From Ignavibacteriaceae bacterium (GTDB lineage: Bacteria; Bacteroidota; Ignavibacteria; Ignavibacteriales; Ignavibacteriaceae): DNA of 16,204 nt. The stretch is taken from NCBI GenBank assembly GCA_022865965.1, contig JALHTS010000613.1, forward strand, positions 1 through 16,204, given 5' to 3'. Positions 1-7,337 of this stretch are shown piece after piece. Position 1 is the first letter of the stretch, and each line of letters begins with the position of its first letter. Below the pieces are notes generated by a model. It worked only from the letters and a program-made list of their open reading frames with translations. It had not been told where the DNA came from and did no database searches. The position numbers and the translations under genes are program-made.

Positions 1-186
1 CTTTATGTAGTCATATCCTGCTTTGTGCCAGAATTCAATATCATCTTCAAGAGTCAGAATTTCTCTTCCAATTAATTTCTTTTTGATGATCGGATGAACA
101 CCTAATTCTGCAATTGGAATAAATTCTGATTTACCTTTTCTAAGCGTACGAATAAAATTTTCTATATCAGGTTTAATTTTTATCAT
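1..186 (-). CDS. Uroporphyrinogen decarboxylase-family protein, N-terminal fragment
   Basis: The reading frame is open for 62 codons from an ATG at 184-186 and runs off the left edge, so only the N-terminus is present. The translation has a short helix (FIRTLRKGK), then a buried-strand motif FIPIAELGVHP, and ends with DIEFWHKAGYDYIK. This order matches the start of URO-D superfamily proteins, in which the first strand of the barrel follows 'alrg..p.rvP..e' and is followed by 'eD..f...aGyDyv'. It lacks the RQAGRY motif of true HemE at the equivalent place, so a corrinoid-dependent methyltransferase-like (MtaA/CmuA-type) or uncharacterised URO-D branch is more likely than haem synthesis. No strong Shine-Dalgarno sequence precedes the ATG. 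A hairpin at 226-251 separates it from the cytochrome gene upstream on the same strand. The family call is moderate because only 62 residues are visible. Confidence 0.6.
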   Translation of the reverse strand, partial: MIKIKPDIENFIRTLRKGKSEFIPIAELGVHPIIKKKLIGREILTLEDDIEFWHKAGYDYIK

Positions 187-225
187 AAATTTATTTTTGG
201 AAATAAACACTTGTTAATAATAGAG

Positions 226-251
226 AAGCCCTGCCTAAATTGACAGGGCTT
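226..251 (-). terminator. Hairpin terminator after the multihaem cytochrome gene
   Basis: AAGCCCTG (226-233) and CAGGGCTT (244-251) form a perfect 8-bp stem around a 10-base loop. It lies 24 bases past the stop codon of the minus-strand cytochrome gene and before the start of the next minus-strand gene. The sequence that follows on the minus strand is T-rich but has no unbroken T run, so it may be a weak intrinsic terminator or a 3'-end stabilising stem. Confidence 0.55.
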
Positions 252-275
252 TAAGAATAACAATTGAATCCGGTA

Positions 276-2363
276 TTATTTAATTAATACCATCTTCTTT
301 GTCTGCTGGAATGATTTAGAACCATCAACTGCAGAAGCATTTATTGAATAGAAGTAGATACCAGATGCAAGACTCAGTCCCACTGTGCCGAAGCTTACTT
401 CATGGTTTCCTGATGCTTTCACATCATTAACGAGTTCTTTTATCAGCTCTCCGTTAATATTATAAACGGTCATCTTAACATTACTTTCGAACGGTACAGA
501 ATATTTTATCATAGTTGAAGGATTGAACGGATTAGGATAATTCTGTGATAATTGATATTCCTGAGGCATTCCACTTTCAGGATAATCAATAGAAGTAACA
601 CCGCCAAGCTCTTCAATAGAAGCTTTTAATAAGCCAATAGTGAAAGCCGGATTGTGAATACCAAAACTTCTGTCTTCTTCAATCCAAAAATATACATAAC
701 CTCCTCTCATGATTTCAGGAGTAAGATTTGTTGAATCTTCGTTAAAAGTTATTGAGACGATTCCAAGAGAATCTTTTGGTAATAATTCAGCGAGTTGTTT
801 CATCAAACCGTGAACTTCTAACTGAAGTCCTTGAGCTGTTCCGTTACCGTCTAGGTCAGCATTACCATTGATATAATATTTTTTATCTTTAAACGAGGTA
901 CCAATAGTACCGTGGCAAGGAGCGCATGCTTCAACATGATCATTTCCTTCAGCATCATTCATATTGAAAGAGTGCCCGCCAACAAGATTATCCTCAGTAT
1001 CGGCCATATGACAATCAACGCAGGAGTTACCACCATCGACAGCATGAGGTGAAGTTGGCAAATCTATACCGAAGTCAGGAGCATTTTTACCTAACAACAT
1101 ATCAGCCTGAGGACCATGGTGCGCGCCATAGTGTGAACTCTGATTGTTGATATTAGATGCATAAGTTTTAGCTTCCCGACGACTTCTATGGCACTCCATA
1201 CATTGAGCACCAGTGCCATATTTTTCAAAAGTGATTGGAGTGCCGTCTCCGAGCTGAGTATCTGCAAATCTTAATTGATAGATATTCGTATTATCATGTG
1301 GGTCATGACAAGTAGCGCATGTAATTATAGTTGGATTAGGAACTAATGCTGTTCCTGCTGGCAATCCGATAGCATCTACAGGTCGTCCTTCTTTTACCCA
1401 TTGAACGTATCCCGCACCATTATGGCATGGTGTACACCCGCCTCTATTAGTGGAAGAGACGAAAGCTCCCAGAGCGTGACCACCGTGAAATCCGCGTCCA
1501 TCAAATTCTGTTGCATCATCACCTGAATGATTCCATTGAACCGGGAAAACATGATGATTACCATCGTCGTGACAAACTGCACAGTTGTCAGTTGACAAAG
1601 TTTTTACCATCTTATTATCAGTCATATCACTATAATGTTCGCTTCCCGGACCGTGGCAGCTTTCGCACTGTATATTTGCTCTTTTCATTGCATCGGGATA
1701 ATCAAGAACCATCTGTTCAAATACGCCTTGTCCTAAAAAAGCGGGAAATACAAATGGAAAATCATCAAAACCATCATTGTTAGCATCTTTATCATAACCA
1801 GTTGTATGACAGCTAATGCAACTTTCTCCATAATGACTGCTGGCTATTCCATTTAATCCTCTCGTTAACATATCGGCGTGTCCTGTTTTAGACCACTTAG
1901 AATACATACCGTCTTGGAGTATATTTTCGTGACATACTATGCAAGAAACATAACCACCTTCAACTCCAAAATACAACGCAGAGTTTATAGTAATTGTAGC
2001 TGCTACAGTACCTGACTGAAATGAAATTTTATACGTTCCGGTAAGATCCGGTATAAAGGAAATTAATTGGGTTGAAGTGTCAACATTTTTTGTTGCGCTA
2101 AATACCGAACTTGAACCTGTTGGCCTTTGAGTAATCGTCCAGAAAGGATTATCCAGAGTCACACTCGAGGTACCTTTCAGATATACTTTAGTTTCTTTTC
2201 CCACGTTTGCCAATCCATTATAAGCACGGTCAAAATACTGCTCAACAGAGTCTCTGACCACATCACCAGGAGAAACTCCTTTTGTTGTAACATTGACAGT
2301 TTGAGCTAAGGAAATTTGACACGCAATTGCAAGGAAAAGAAAACCGAGTAGATATTTTTTCAT
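276..2363 (-). CDS. Secreted nine-haem c-type cytochrome with T9SS sorting domain
   Basis: This 695-residue exported protein probably carries electrons outside the outer membrane. A signal peptide spans residues 1-20 (cleavage near SLA/Q). Residues 21-130 are a beta-rich, Ig-like N-terminal region without cysteine-histidine motifs. Nine CXXCH haem-binding motifs start at residues 141, 182, 233, 261, 310, 349, 388, 448 and 480, and many extra histidines could be distal haem ligands. Two acidic loops, DKDANNDGFDD (191-201) and DLDGNGT (503-509), look like calcium sites. The segment near 560-585 (SFGIHNPAFTIGLL) is the closing helix motif common in multihaem cytochromes. Residues 605-695 are a type A T9SS C-terminal domain with NYPNPFNPST and a final KKMVLIK. 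The ATG is preceded by AAAGGA (2372-2377) at good spacing. The electron donor and acceptor cannot be told from the sequence; a nitrite-reductase-like or extracellular electron-transfer role is possible. The CXXCH count and sorting domain are seen directly; the function is inferred. Confidence 0.93.
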   Translation of the reverse strand: MKKYLLGFLFLAIACQISLAQTVNVTTKGVSPGDVVRDSVEQYFDRAYNGLANVGKETKVYLKGTSSVTLDNPFWTITQRPTGSSSVFSATKNVDTSTQLISFIPDLTGTYKISFQSGTVAATITINSALYFGVEGGYVSCIVCHENILQDGMYSKWSKTGHADMLTRGLNGIASSHYGESCISCHTTGYDKDANNDGFDDFPFVFPAFLGQGVFEQMVLDYPDAMKRANIQCESCHGPGSEHYSDMTDNKMVKTLSTDNCAVCHDDGNHHVFPVQWNHSGDDATEFDGRGFHGGHALGAFVSSTNRGGCTPCHNGAGYVQWVKEGRPVDAIGLPAGTALVPNPTIITCATCHDPHDNTNIYQLRFADTQLGDGTPITFEKYGTGAQCMECHRSRREAKTYASNINNQSSHYGAHHGPQADMLLGKNAPDFGIDLPTSPHAVDGGNSCVDCHMADTEDNLVGGHSFNMNDAEGNDHVEACAPCHGTIGTSFKDKKYYINGNADLDGNGTAQGLQLEVHGLMKQLAELLPKDSLGIVSITFNEDSTNLTPEIMRGGYVYFWIEEDRSFGIHNPAFTIGLLKASIEELGGVTSIDYPESGMPQEYQLSQNYPNPFNPSTMIKYSVPFESNVKMTVYNINGELIKELVNDVKASGNHEVSFGTVGLSLASGIYFYSINASAVDGSKSFQQTKKMVLIK

Positions 2364-2453
2364 AGGTTTTATCCTTTAATGATGATTGATGATTTAAGGT
2401 AAATAGTTCATTTTAATCATTTATTAACAAAAAGCATTCCTAAAACTCAACTC

Positions 2454-2467
2454 TTGACGATTGTCAA
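2454..2467. promoter_or_regulatory. FNR/CRP-family-type dyad upstream of cytochrome gene
   Basis: TTGAC-GATT-GTCAA is a perfect 14-base dyad fitting the TTGA-N6-TCAA layout of FNR/FixK/DNR binding sites. It lies about 90 bases before the cytochrome ATG, a sensible place for an activator of an anaerobic respiratory gene. No regulator of this family is visible in the window. The minus-strand half also contains TTGACA, so it could instead be or overlap a -35 element, though no good -10 is seen at 16-18 bases. Confidence 0.35.
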
Positions 2468-2539
2468 AAGTTTCCTTTACGCGCAGGAATTATTGGTATT
2501 TATAAATATAGATTCTAATAATAAAGAATTTTTACGGTT

Positions 2540-2577
2540 CATTTTCAAAAATGAGAGAAATCGAGAGTTTGAAAATG
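2540..2577. other. 10-bp stem-loop downstream of the Wzi-like barrel gene
   Basis: CATTTTCAAA (2540-2549) and TTTGAAAATG (2568-2577) are perfectly complementary around an 18-base loop that contains GAGAG twice. The structure begins 18 bases past the stop of the minus-strand barrel gene, so it could mark its 3' end. The stem is AT-rich and no T run follows, so it is not a classical intrinsic terminator. It also sits in the leader-side region of the cytochrome gene, well upstream of its probable promoter. Confidence 0.4.
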
Positions 2578-2594
2578 GTTGGTAGTATTAATAT

Positions 2595-4277
2595 TTAATA
2601 TTCTAAAGTAAATCTGAGCATAGCAAAACTTATATCATCTTCAAGTTCTTTTGAAAGATTGTTTGAAATGCAATAATTGTATGAAATATCAAAAATAATG
2701 TCTCTAATAGGTTCAACTCTTACTTCAAACTTGAACAAATTGTTATTTACTCTTATCCCATCAAGAAAGTAGGCATAATTACTTTCTGGCACCTCTCCGT
2801 GAGAAAGAAATATATCACTTCCGACATTTCTTATGAGATTTCCGTAATCATCATATTCATTTTCGCCGCGACGAATGAAACTATGTTCAAACGATAAACG
2901 AACTTTTTCATTTAAGTTATATGCGAACTTTGTAAAAATTTCATCGGCATTAGGACCGATCCTATGACCGAGGTTTGTTCCATAAGCAGAATAATTATTT
3001 TTTACATCAAAATGTGTATAAGTAAAAGGTCTTATCCTAGTATACTCTAATATTAATGATAGATCAGCAATCCCAAATGGTTCATACCAGAATGCGCCTA
3101 CCTGATATGCAGTTTTGTTCGTATATAGTTCAAAGTCCTGAAGATTTGATAAAATATTTTCATCCAGAAAAAATGTTCCCTGGAATTCAACATTATTTAG
3201 AAATTTAGTTTGAATATCGAAATAAAGATTTCCGTTATCTCTATCCTGAATTGCCATCTCAACAAACTTATAAAAGTTTACGGGGCTTAAATAACCTAGT
3301 TCCAGAGCTCTGCCTGAATAAATTATTGATTCACCAATTCCAATATCAAATAGATTTGGAAAGACAAGTTTTAATTTATTAAACGCAAAATATTTCGTAT
3401 ATCTTTCAGTGCGGGTAAAACTGAAAGTTCCAACAGTAGAAGCATGTAAAGAAGTAAAATGAACAATTCCATAATCAAAATTAAATTTAATAAAATCCAT
3501 TACGGGATTATCACCGGAAAGAACAAGTTTGCTTCCATATCCATAACCGAGTGTAATGTCTTCCCTGCCGAGTTGAACGGCAAGATTCATATTTTCAACA
3601 GGTGATGTATGATATTTTAAGTAACCATATGTGAAATCATAATTACCAATATTTTCACCGGCTTCAATCCATTTGAAGTTAGTAAGAAGACGAGGTTCAA
3701 TTATTTCGGCAAGTAAATCGTTGCCGCTTACTCCTCCTTTTATTGCAGTTAAATTATATCCAAGTTTATCAAAAACTGTTCCCCGAACTCTGAATCCGAT
3801 ATCAAAAAGATTTGCATTATTACCACCGGGTTTGAATCTGTGTCCGTGATAAAAATGACCTAACCATTCGAGAAAAACATTTGCACCATCGCTTTTATAG
3901 CCATATAAATATTTTACTTTATCTGATAAAATATCAGATAGATTTGATGAAAAACTTTTATCCGGATCAAGCAAAAACGCTGTGTTATCTTCCCAGTAGA
4001 TATCAGAAAATTCTATATAATATTTATTAAGAATTTTCTTTTCTGTTGAACTTAAAAGATCTCTGTTTTCAGAAATTTTTATAAGCAAATCCCTAACTTC
4101 AAATCTTGATATTACCGATTCATCTTCACTGAAGTAATCAATAATTCCCTTTACTTTCATTTCTTTCAGAAAAGTATAAACCGGATGCGAGATCTGCACA
4201 TTTTCAACCTGTGCATTTATGTTGGTTTGCAGCGAAAAAAGAATTAACAATATGAATGATATAAGAAGTTTTTTCAT
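2595..4277 (-). CDS. Wzi-like outer-membrane beta-barrel protein
   Basis: This 560-residue exported protein has a signal peptide at residues 1-22 (ending INA/Q). Residues 28-90 form a small helical domain (HPVYTFLKEM, then ISRFEVRDLLIKI) like the N-terminal module that precedes the barrel in 'capsule assembly Wzi family' proteins of Bacteroidota. From about residue 100 the chain alternates polar and aromatic residues in strand-length blocks and ends in FAMLRFTLEY, a terminal aromatic strand typical of barrels inserted by the BAM complex. Wzi proteins anchor capsule polysaccharide, but the Bacteroidota members are mostly uncharacterised, and a porin role is an alternative. It is followed at 231 bases by the cytochrome gene on the same strand. 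The ribosome-binding site is weak (AAAG close to the ATG). The barrel call is firm; the specific role is not. Confidence 0.8.
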   Translation of the reverse strand: MKKLLISFILLILFSLQTNINAQVENVQISHPVYTFLKEMKVKGIIDYFSEDESVISRFEVRDLLIKISENRDLLSSTEKKILNKYYIEFSDIYWEDNTAFLLDPDKSFSSNLSDILSDKVKYLYGYKSDGANVFLEWLGHFYHGHRFKPGGNNANLFDIGFRVRGTVFDKLGYNLTAIKGGVSGNDLLAEIIEPRLLTNFKWIEAGENIGNYDFTYGYLKYHTSPVENMNLAVQLGREDITLGYGYGSKLVLSGDNPVMDFIKFNFDYGIVHFTSLHASTVGTFSFTRTERYTKYFAFNKLKLVFPNLFDIGIGESIIYSGRALELGYLSPVNFYKFVEMAIQDRDNGNLYFDIQTKFLNNVEFQGTFFLDENILSNLQDFELYTNKTAYQVGAFWYEPFGIADLSLILEYTRIRPFTYTHFDVKNNYSAYGTNLGHRIGPNADEIFTKFAYNLNEKVRLSFEHSFIRRGENEYDDYGNLIRNVGSDIFLSHGEVPESNYAYFLDGIRVNNNLFKFEVRVEPIRDIIFDISYNYCISNNLSKELEDDISFAMLRFTLEY

Positions 4278-4356
4278 CTTTATATGATTTTTTTACATCT
4301 GAAATATACCAAATTCAAAATTGTGCATCATATAGGCTGCCTACTAAAAGTTTTAT

Positions 4357-4387
4357 GTTAAATACTATAACGTTAAATTCGTATAAC
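4357..4387. repeat. Two abutting copies of a GTTA..TAAC repeat
   Basis: GTTAAATACTATAAC (4357-4371) is followed directly by GTTAAATTCGTATAAC (4372-4387). Each copy starts with GTTA and ends with TAAC, so each is a short dyad and together they are a tandem pair. They lie 15 bases before the ATG of the small plus-strand gene and in the gap between divergent genes, where an operator would be expected. A second small dyad, TAGGCTGCCTA, is at 4333-4343. Function is not known. Confidence 0.4.
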
Positions 4388-4402
4388 AATTAGATAAAAA
4401 TT

Positions 4403-4672
4403 ATGCGAACAATATATCTTTATGTAGAAAAAAACGGATTTCTAAGAAAAGTTGCTATTGATATGGCGTACTTTGGAACTTATAAAAAAATCCGTTTACT
4501 GAAATCTCATTTTGAAGATAATTTATACTTCAGGTATTTAAACGATATTAAAAATGCTGAATCATTTGACAATTACTACCTAACAAAAGATAAAATTAGT
4601 TCAGAAGATGAGAATTTTTATTATTTCAAATTTCCATTCAAAGTTGAACAAATACTTAATGTTGCAATTTGA
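4403..4672 (+). CDS. Small hypothetical protein, 89 residues
   Basis: The product is a soluble-looking 89-residue protein, rich in Tyr, Phe, Lys, Asp and Asn, with no signal peptide, membrane segment, cysteine or recognisable motif. I do not recognise the family. It fills the gap between the divergent barrel gene and the DUF3078 gene, and no overlapping alternative frame is better. No Shine-Dalgarno sequence is seen before the ATG, which lowers confidence, but weak leaders also occur at other genes here. An abutting repeat pair (4357-4387) sits directly upstream. The stop lies 87 bases before the DUF3078 start, so co-transcription is possible. Composition, with charged and aromatic residues alternating, looks like a real protein rather than chance. 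Confidence 0.55.
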   Translation: MRTIYLYVEKNGFLRKVAIDMAYFGTYKKIRLLKSHFEDNLYFRYLNDIKNAESFDNYYLTKDKISSEDENFYYFKFPFKVEQILNVAI

Positions 4673-4759
4673 ATTTATTAGTTAAAAATTTCTCTATTTA
4701 TATGTGACCAATCGTTTTATTTTAATTTAACTCTAAAACAATAATAAAAAGGATTATTT

Positions 4760-5605
4760 ATGAAAAAAATAATTATTCTGTTTATAGTACTGTTTACAAT
4801 ATCAGTCTTCGCACAACCAGAAGATTCTACACTCGTTGATGGTTGGAATCCATTCGGTGTTGTTGGTTTGAATCTTAGTCAGGTTGCATTTAAGAACTGG
4901 ACTCAGGGCGGTTCAAACTCTTTGGCGTTTGTTGCATATACAAATATTGGAGCGGCATATTTAAGTCATCCTTGGAAATGGAAAAATATGTTAAAAGCTT
5001 CTTTCGGAAGAACAAATATTGAAGATGACTACAGAACTACAGATAATGAAATTTATTTTGAAAGTATTCTTTCCAGGAAAATCGGCTGGGCAGTTGATCC
5101 TTATTTCGCTGTTACTGTCAGGACACCAATAACAAAAGGATATGATTATTCAACTGATCCTACCACACAAATTGTTGACTTTTTTGACCCCGGTTATATT
5201 ACTGAAGCATTAGGATTTTTGTATGAACCATCTGAATATTTTTCATCGCGTTTGGGTATAGCTATTCAGCAAACTTTTGCCGATCAATTTGCCGCAAGAT
5301 ATAGCGATGATCCAGAAACTCTGGATGAAATTGAAAAATTTAAGTTTGAGACAGGACTTGAATCAGTGACTGCTGCAAAATATCCGTTTATGGAAAATAT
5401 GCAATACAGTACTTTCCTTCGCCTGTTTACAAGATTTAATTCACTTGATGTTTGGGATGTGAGATGGGATAATATAATCACCGCAAAAGTGAACAAATAT
5501 ATAAATGTAAATTTTGCTGTTACACTTATTCATGAAATCAGTCAGACAAGAAAAACGCAGTTAAAAGAAGCTCTTCAGATTGGTATAGTTTATACTTTAT
5601 TTTAA
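4760..5605 (+). CDS. DUF3078 family exported protein
   Basis: This 281-residue protein belongs to the DUF3078 family, which is widespread in Bacteroidota and of unknown function. A signal peptide covers residues 1-18 (VFA/Q). The family signature is the segment at 38-56, with NLSQVAFKNWTQGG followed by NSLA, and the body shows repeated amphipathic strands (for example KWKNMLKASFGR and INVNFAVTLIHE). The final residues are IGIVYTLF, ending in the aromatic residue typical of outer-membrane barrels, so a small barrel is likely. A clear AAGGA lies 7 bases before the ATG. A strong intrinsic terminator follows at 5633-5663, so the transcript ends here and the HerA gene has its own promoter. Family assignment is confident from the motif; the function is unknown. 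Confidence 0.88.
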   Translation: MKKIIILFIVLFTISVFAQPEDSTLVDGWNPFGVVGLNLSQVAFKNWTQGGSNSLAFVAYTNIGAAYLSHPWKWKNMLKASFGRTNIEDDYRTTDNEIYFESILSRKIGWAVDPYFAVTVRTPITKGYDYSTDPTTQIVDFFDPGYITEALGFLYEPSEYFSSRLGIAIQQTFADQFAARYSDDPETLDEIEKFKFETGLESVTAAKYPFMENMQYSTFLRLFTRFNSLDVWDVRWDNIITAKVNKYINVNFAVTLIHEISQTRKTQLKEALQIGIVYTLF

Positions 5606-5632
5606 AGGAATAGATTGATATAAATTATTATG

Positions 5633-5663
5633 GAGGAAGTTTCATACTTCCTCTTTTTATTTT
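5633..5663 (+). terminator. Intrinsic terminator after the DUF3078 gene
   Basis: GAGGAAGT (5633-5640) and ACTTCCTC (5646-5653) form a perfect 8-bp stem with a 5-base loop, followed at once by TTTTTATTTT. This is a textbook rho-independent terminator on the plus strand, 28 bases past the DUF3078 stop codon. Confidence 0.9.
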
Positions 5664-5726
5664 AAAGCATAAACATTAAGTTATAACCAGTAATTGTATC
5701 TTAATTTATTTTGTAAAGAGGAATTT

Positions 5727-7286
5727 ATGTCTTCAAAAGATAATTTTATTCAGCAGATTGCAGAAGGATACTCATTTAAGGGAGATTCGTTAACAATAGG
5801 AACGGCAATTTTTGACAATAATCCAATCACCTATTCCCACATTAAAATTCCATTAAAAACATTAAACAGACACGGACTTATTGCAGGTGCAACAGGAACC
5901 GGTAAGACAAAAACAGTTCAGCTCTTTGCTGAAGGACTTTCAGATAGAAGTGTTCCTGTTTTACTAATGGACATAAAGGGCGATCTGAGCGGTATAGCCT
6001 CGGCCGGAGTGATTAATCCTAAAATTGAAGAGCGACACACTAAAATTGGGTTACCTTATACACCTAAAAATTATTCCGTCGAATTGTTATCTCTTTCTGA
6101 TGAAAATGGAGTGAGACTTCGGGCTACCGTATCTGAATTTGGCCCTGTATTGCTATCAAAAATATTAGAGTTAAGCGAAGTTCAATCGAGTATAATATCA
6201 ATAATATTTAAATATTGTGATGATCACCAATTACCTTTATTAGATCTAAAGGATTTAAAGAAAACGCTTCAATTTATTTCGAATGAGGGTAAATCCGAAA
6301 TAGAAAAAGAGTACGGTAAAATTTCAACTACTTCAACTGGAACTATACTCAGAAAAATAATTGAGCTTGAGCAGCAAGGGGCTGATAAGTTTTTCGGCGA
6401 AAGATCATTTGAAGATGAAGACCTACTAAGAATTGATGAAAATGGAAATGGTATGATTTCCATTATCAGACTAACTGATATTCAGGATAAACCGAAACTT
6501 TTCTCTACATTTATGCTTTGTTTGCTTGCTGAAATATATCAGACTTTACCTGAAGAAGGCGACCTTGAGCAGCCAAAATTAGTAATAGTAATTGATGAAG
6601 CTCACCTTATTTTTAAAGAAGCGTCAAAGGCTTTGTTAGACCAAATTGAAACGATAATCAAACTGATAAGATCAAAAGGTGTGGGCGTGTTTTTCTGTAC
6701 TCAGAATCCTACCGATGTTCCTGCGAGTGTATTAAGTCAGTTAGGATTAAAAATTCAACATGCACTTAGAGCATTCACTGCAGCAGACAGAAAAATGATA
6801 AAGCTTACATCAGAGAACTATCCACTTTCAGATTATTATAAAACAGATGAAATTCTTACATCACTGGGTATTGGCGAAGCTGCAATTACTGCACTAAATG
6901 AAAAAGGTAATCCAACTCCACTTGCTGCAACATTACTTTGTGCGCCAAGGTCCAGAATGGATATTTTATCGACTCAGGAAATTGATAACCTGATAAACCG
7001 CTCAAAGTTAATTAATAAGTACAACCAGGAAATTGACAGAGAAAGTGCCTATGAAATCCTTAACAAAAAAATTGCGGCTTCAAGTGAATTAGATATAAAA
7101 ATGCCTGAGCAGACCAGATATGAGTATAAAGTCCCAGCTCCTAGAAAACAGCGAGGAAGACCTCCCAAAAGCACAACAGAAAAAATTCTTAACAGCCAGT
7201 TATCCAAACAGGTAGGAAGAACCTTGATCAGAGAAATTGCACGTGGCATTTTTGGAGTCCTTGGAATGGGCGGAAGACGAAGGTAG
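5727..7286 (+). CDS. HerA/YjgR-type (DUF853) ATPase
   Basis: This 519-residue cytosolic protein is a HerA/FtsK-like P-loop ATPase of the DUF853 (E. coli YjgR) family, whose members are thought to act as DNA translocases or ring ATPases of unclear role. Walker A is GATGTGKT at residues 54-61, followed by the family motif LLMDIKGDLSG (79-89). Walker B is LVIVIDEAH (285-293), and a sensor-type motif CTQNP lies at 324-328. The tail from about 470 is basic and contains RKQRGRPPK, an AT-hook-like core (RGRP, 476-479), then GMGGRRR at the end. I chose the ATG at 5727 because AAAGAGGAA (5715-5723) precedes it; the longer frame from a TTG at 5694 would sit over the ribosome-binding site. The gene stands alone between a terminator and convergent regulatory genes, so the context gives no partner (no NurA or SIR2 partner is nearby). 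Length is close to that of YjgR. Confidence 0.93.
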   Translation: MSSKDNFIQQIAEGYSFKGDSLTIGTAIFDNNPITYSHIKIPLKTLNRHGLIAGATGTGKTKTVQLFAEGLSDRSVPVLLMDIKGDLSGIASAGVINPKIEERHTKIGLPYTPKNYSVELLSLSDENGVRLRATVSEFGPVLLSKILELSEVQSSIISIIFKYCDDHQLPLLDLKDLKKTLQFISNEGKSEIEKEYGKISTTSTGTILRKIIELEQQGADKFFGERSFEDEDLLRIDENGNGMISIIRLTDIQDKPKLFSTFMLCLLAEIYQTLPEEGDLEQPKLVIVIDEAHLIFKEASKALLDQIETIIKLIRSKGVGVFFCTQNPTDVPASVLSQLGLKIQHALRAFTAADRKMIKLTSENYPLSDYYKTDEILTSLGIGEAAITALNEKGNPTPLAATLLCAPRSRMDILSTQEIDNLINRSKLINKYNQEIDRESAYEILNKKIAASSELDIKMPEQTRYEYKVPAPRKQRGRPPKSTTEKILNSQLSKQVGRTLIREIARGIFGVLGMGGRRR

Positions 7287-7337
7287 AATATTTGATTTAA
7301 TTTTAATGTAAGATAAATATTTCAAAAATTTTAAGTG

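Noticed and set aside
2301..2363. Lipoprotein signal in the cytochrome (Cys 15 in LAIACQ)
   Set aside because: The residues before the Cys fit a lipobox poorly, and a normal signal peptidase I site (SLA/Q) follows; a T9SS tail also argues for a non-lipidated N-terminus.
2497..2508. 12-base palindrome TATTTATAAATA
   Set aside because: Simple A/T palindromes are expected by chance in such AT-rich DNA.
5694..5726. 11-residue N-terminal extension of the HerA-like ATPase from a TTG
   Set aside because: It covers the AAAGAGGAA ribosome-binding site of the ATG at 5727.
7287..7337. A/T-only inverted repeat between the convergent HerA and response-regulator genes
   Set aside because: The AATATTT/AAATATT stem has no G/C pairs and is too weak to call a terminator.
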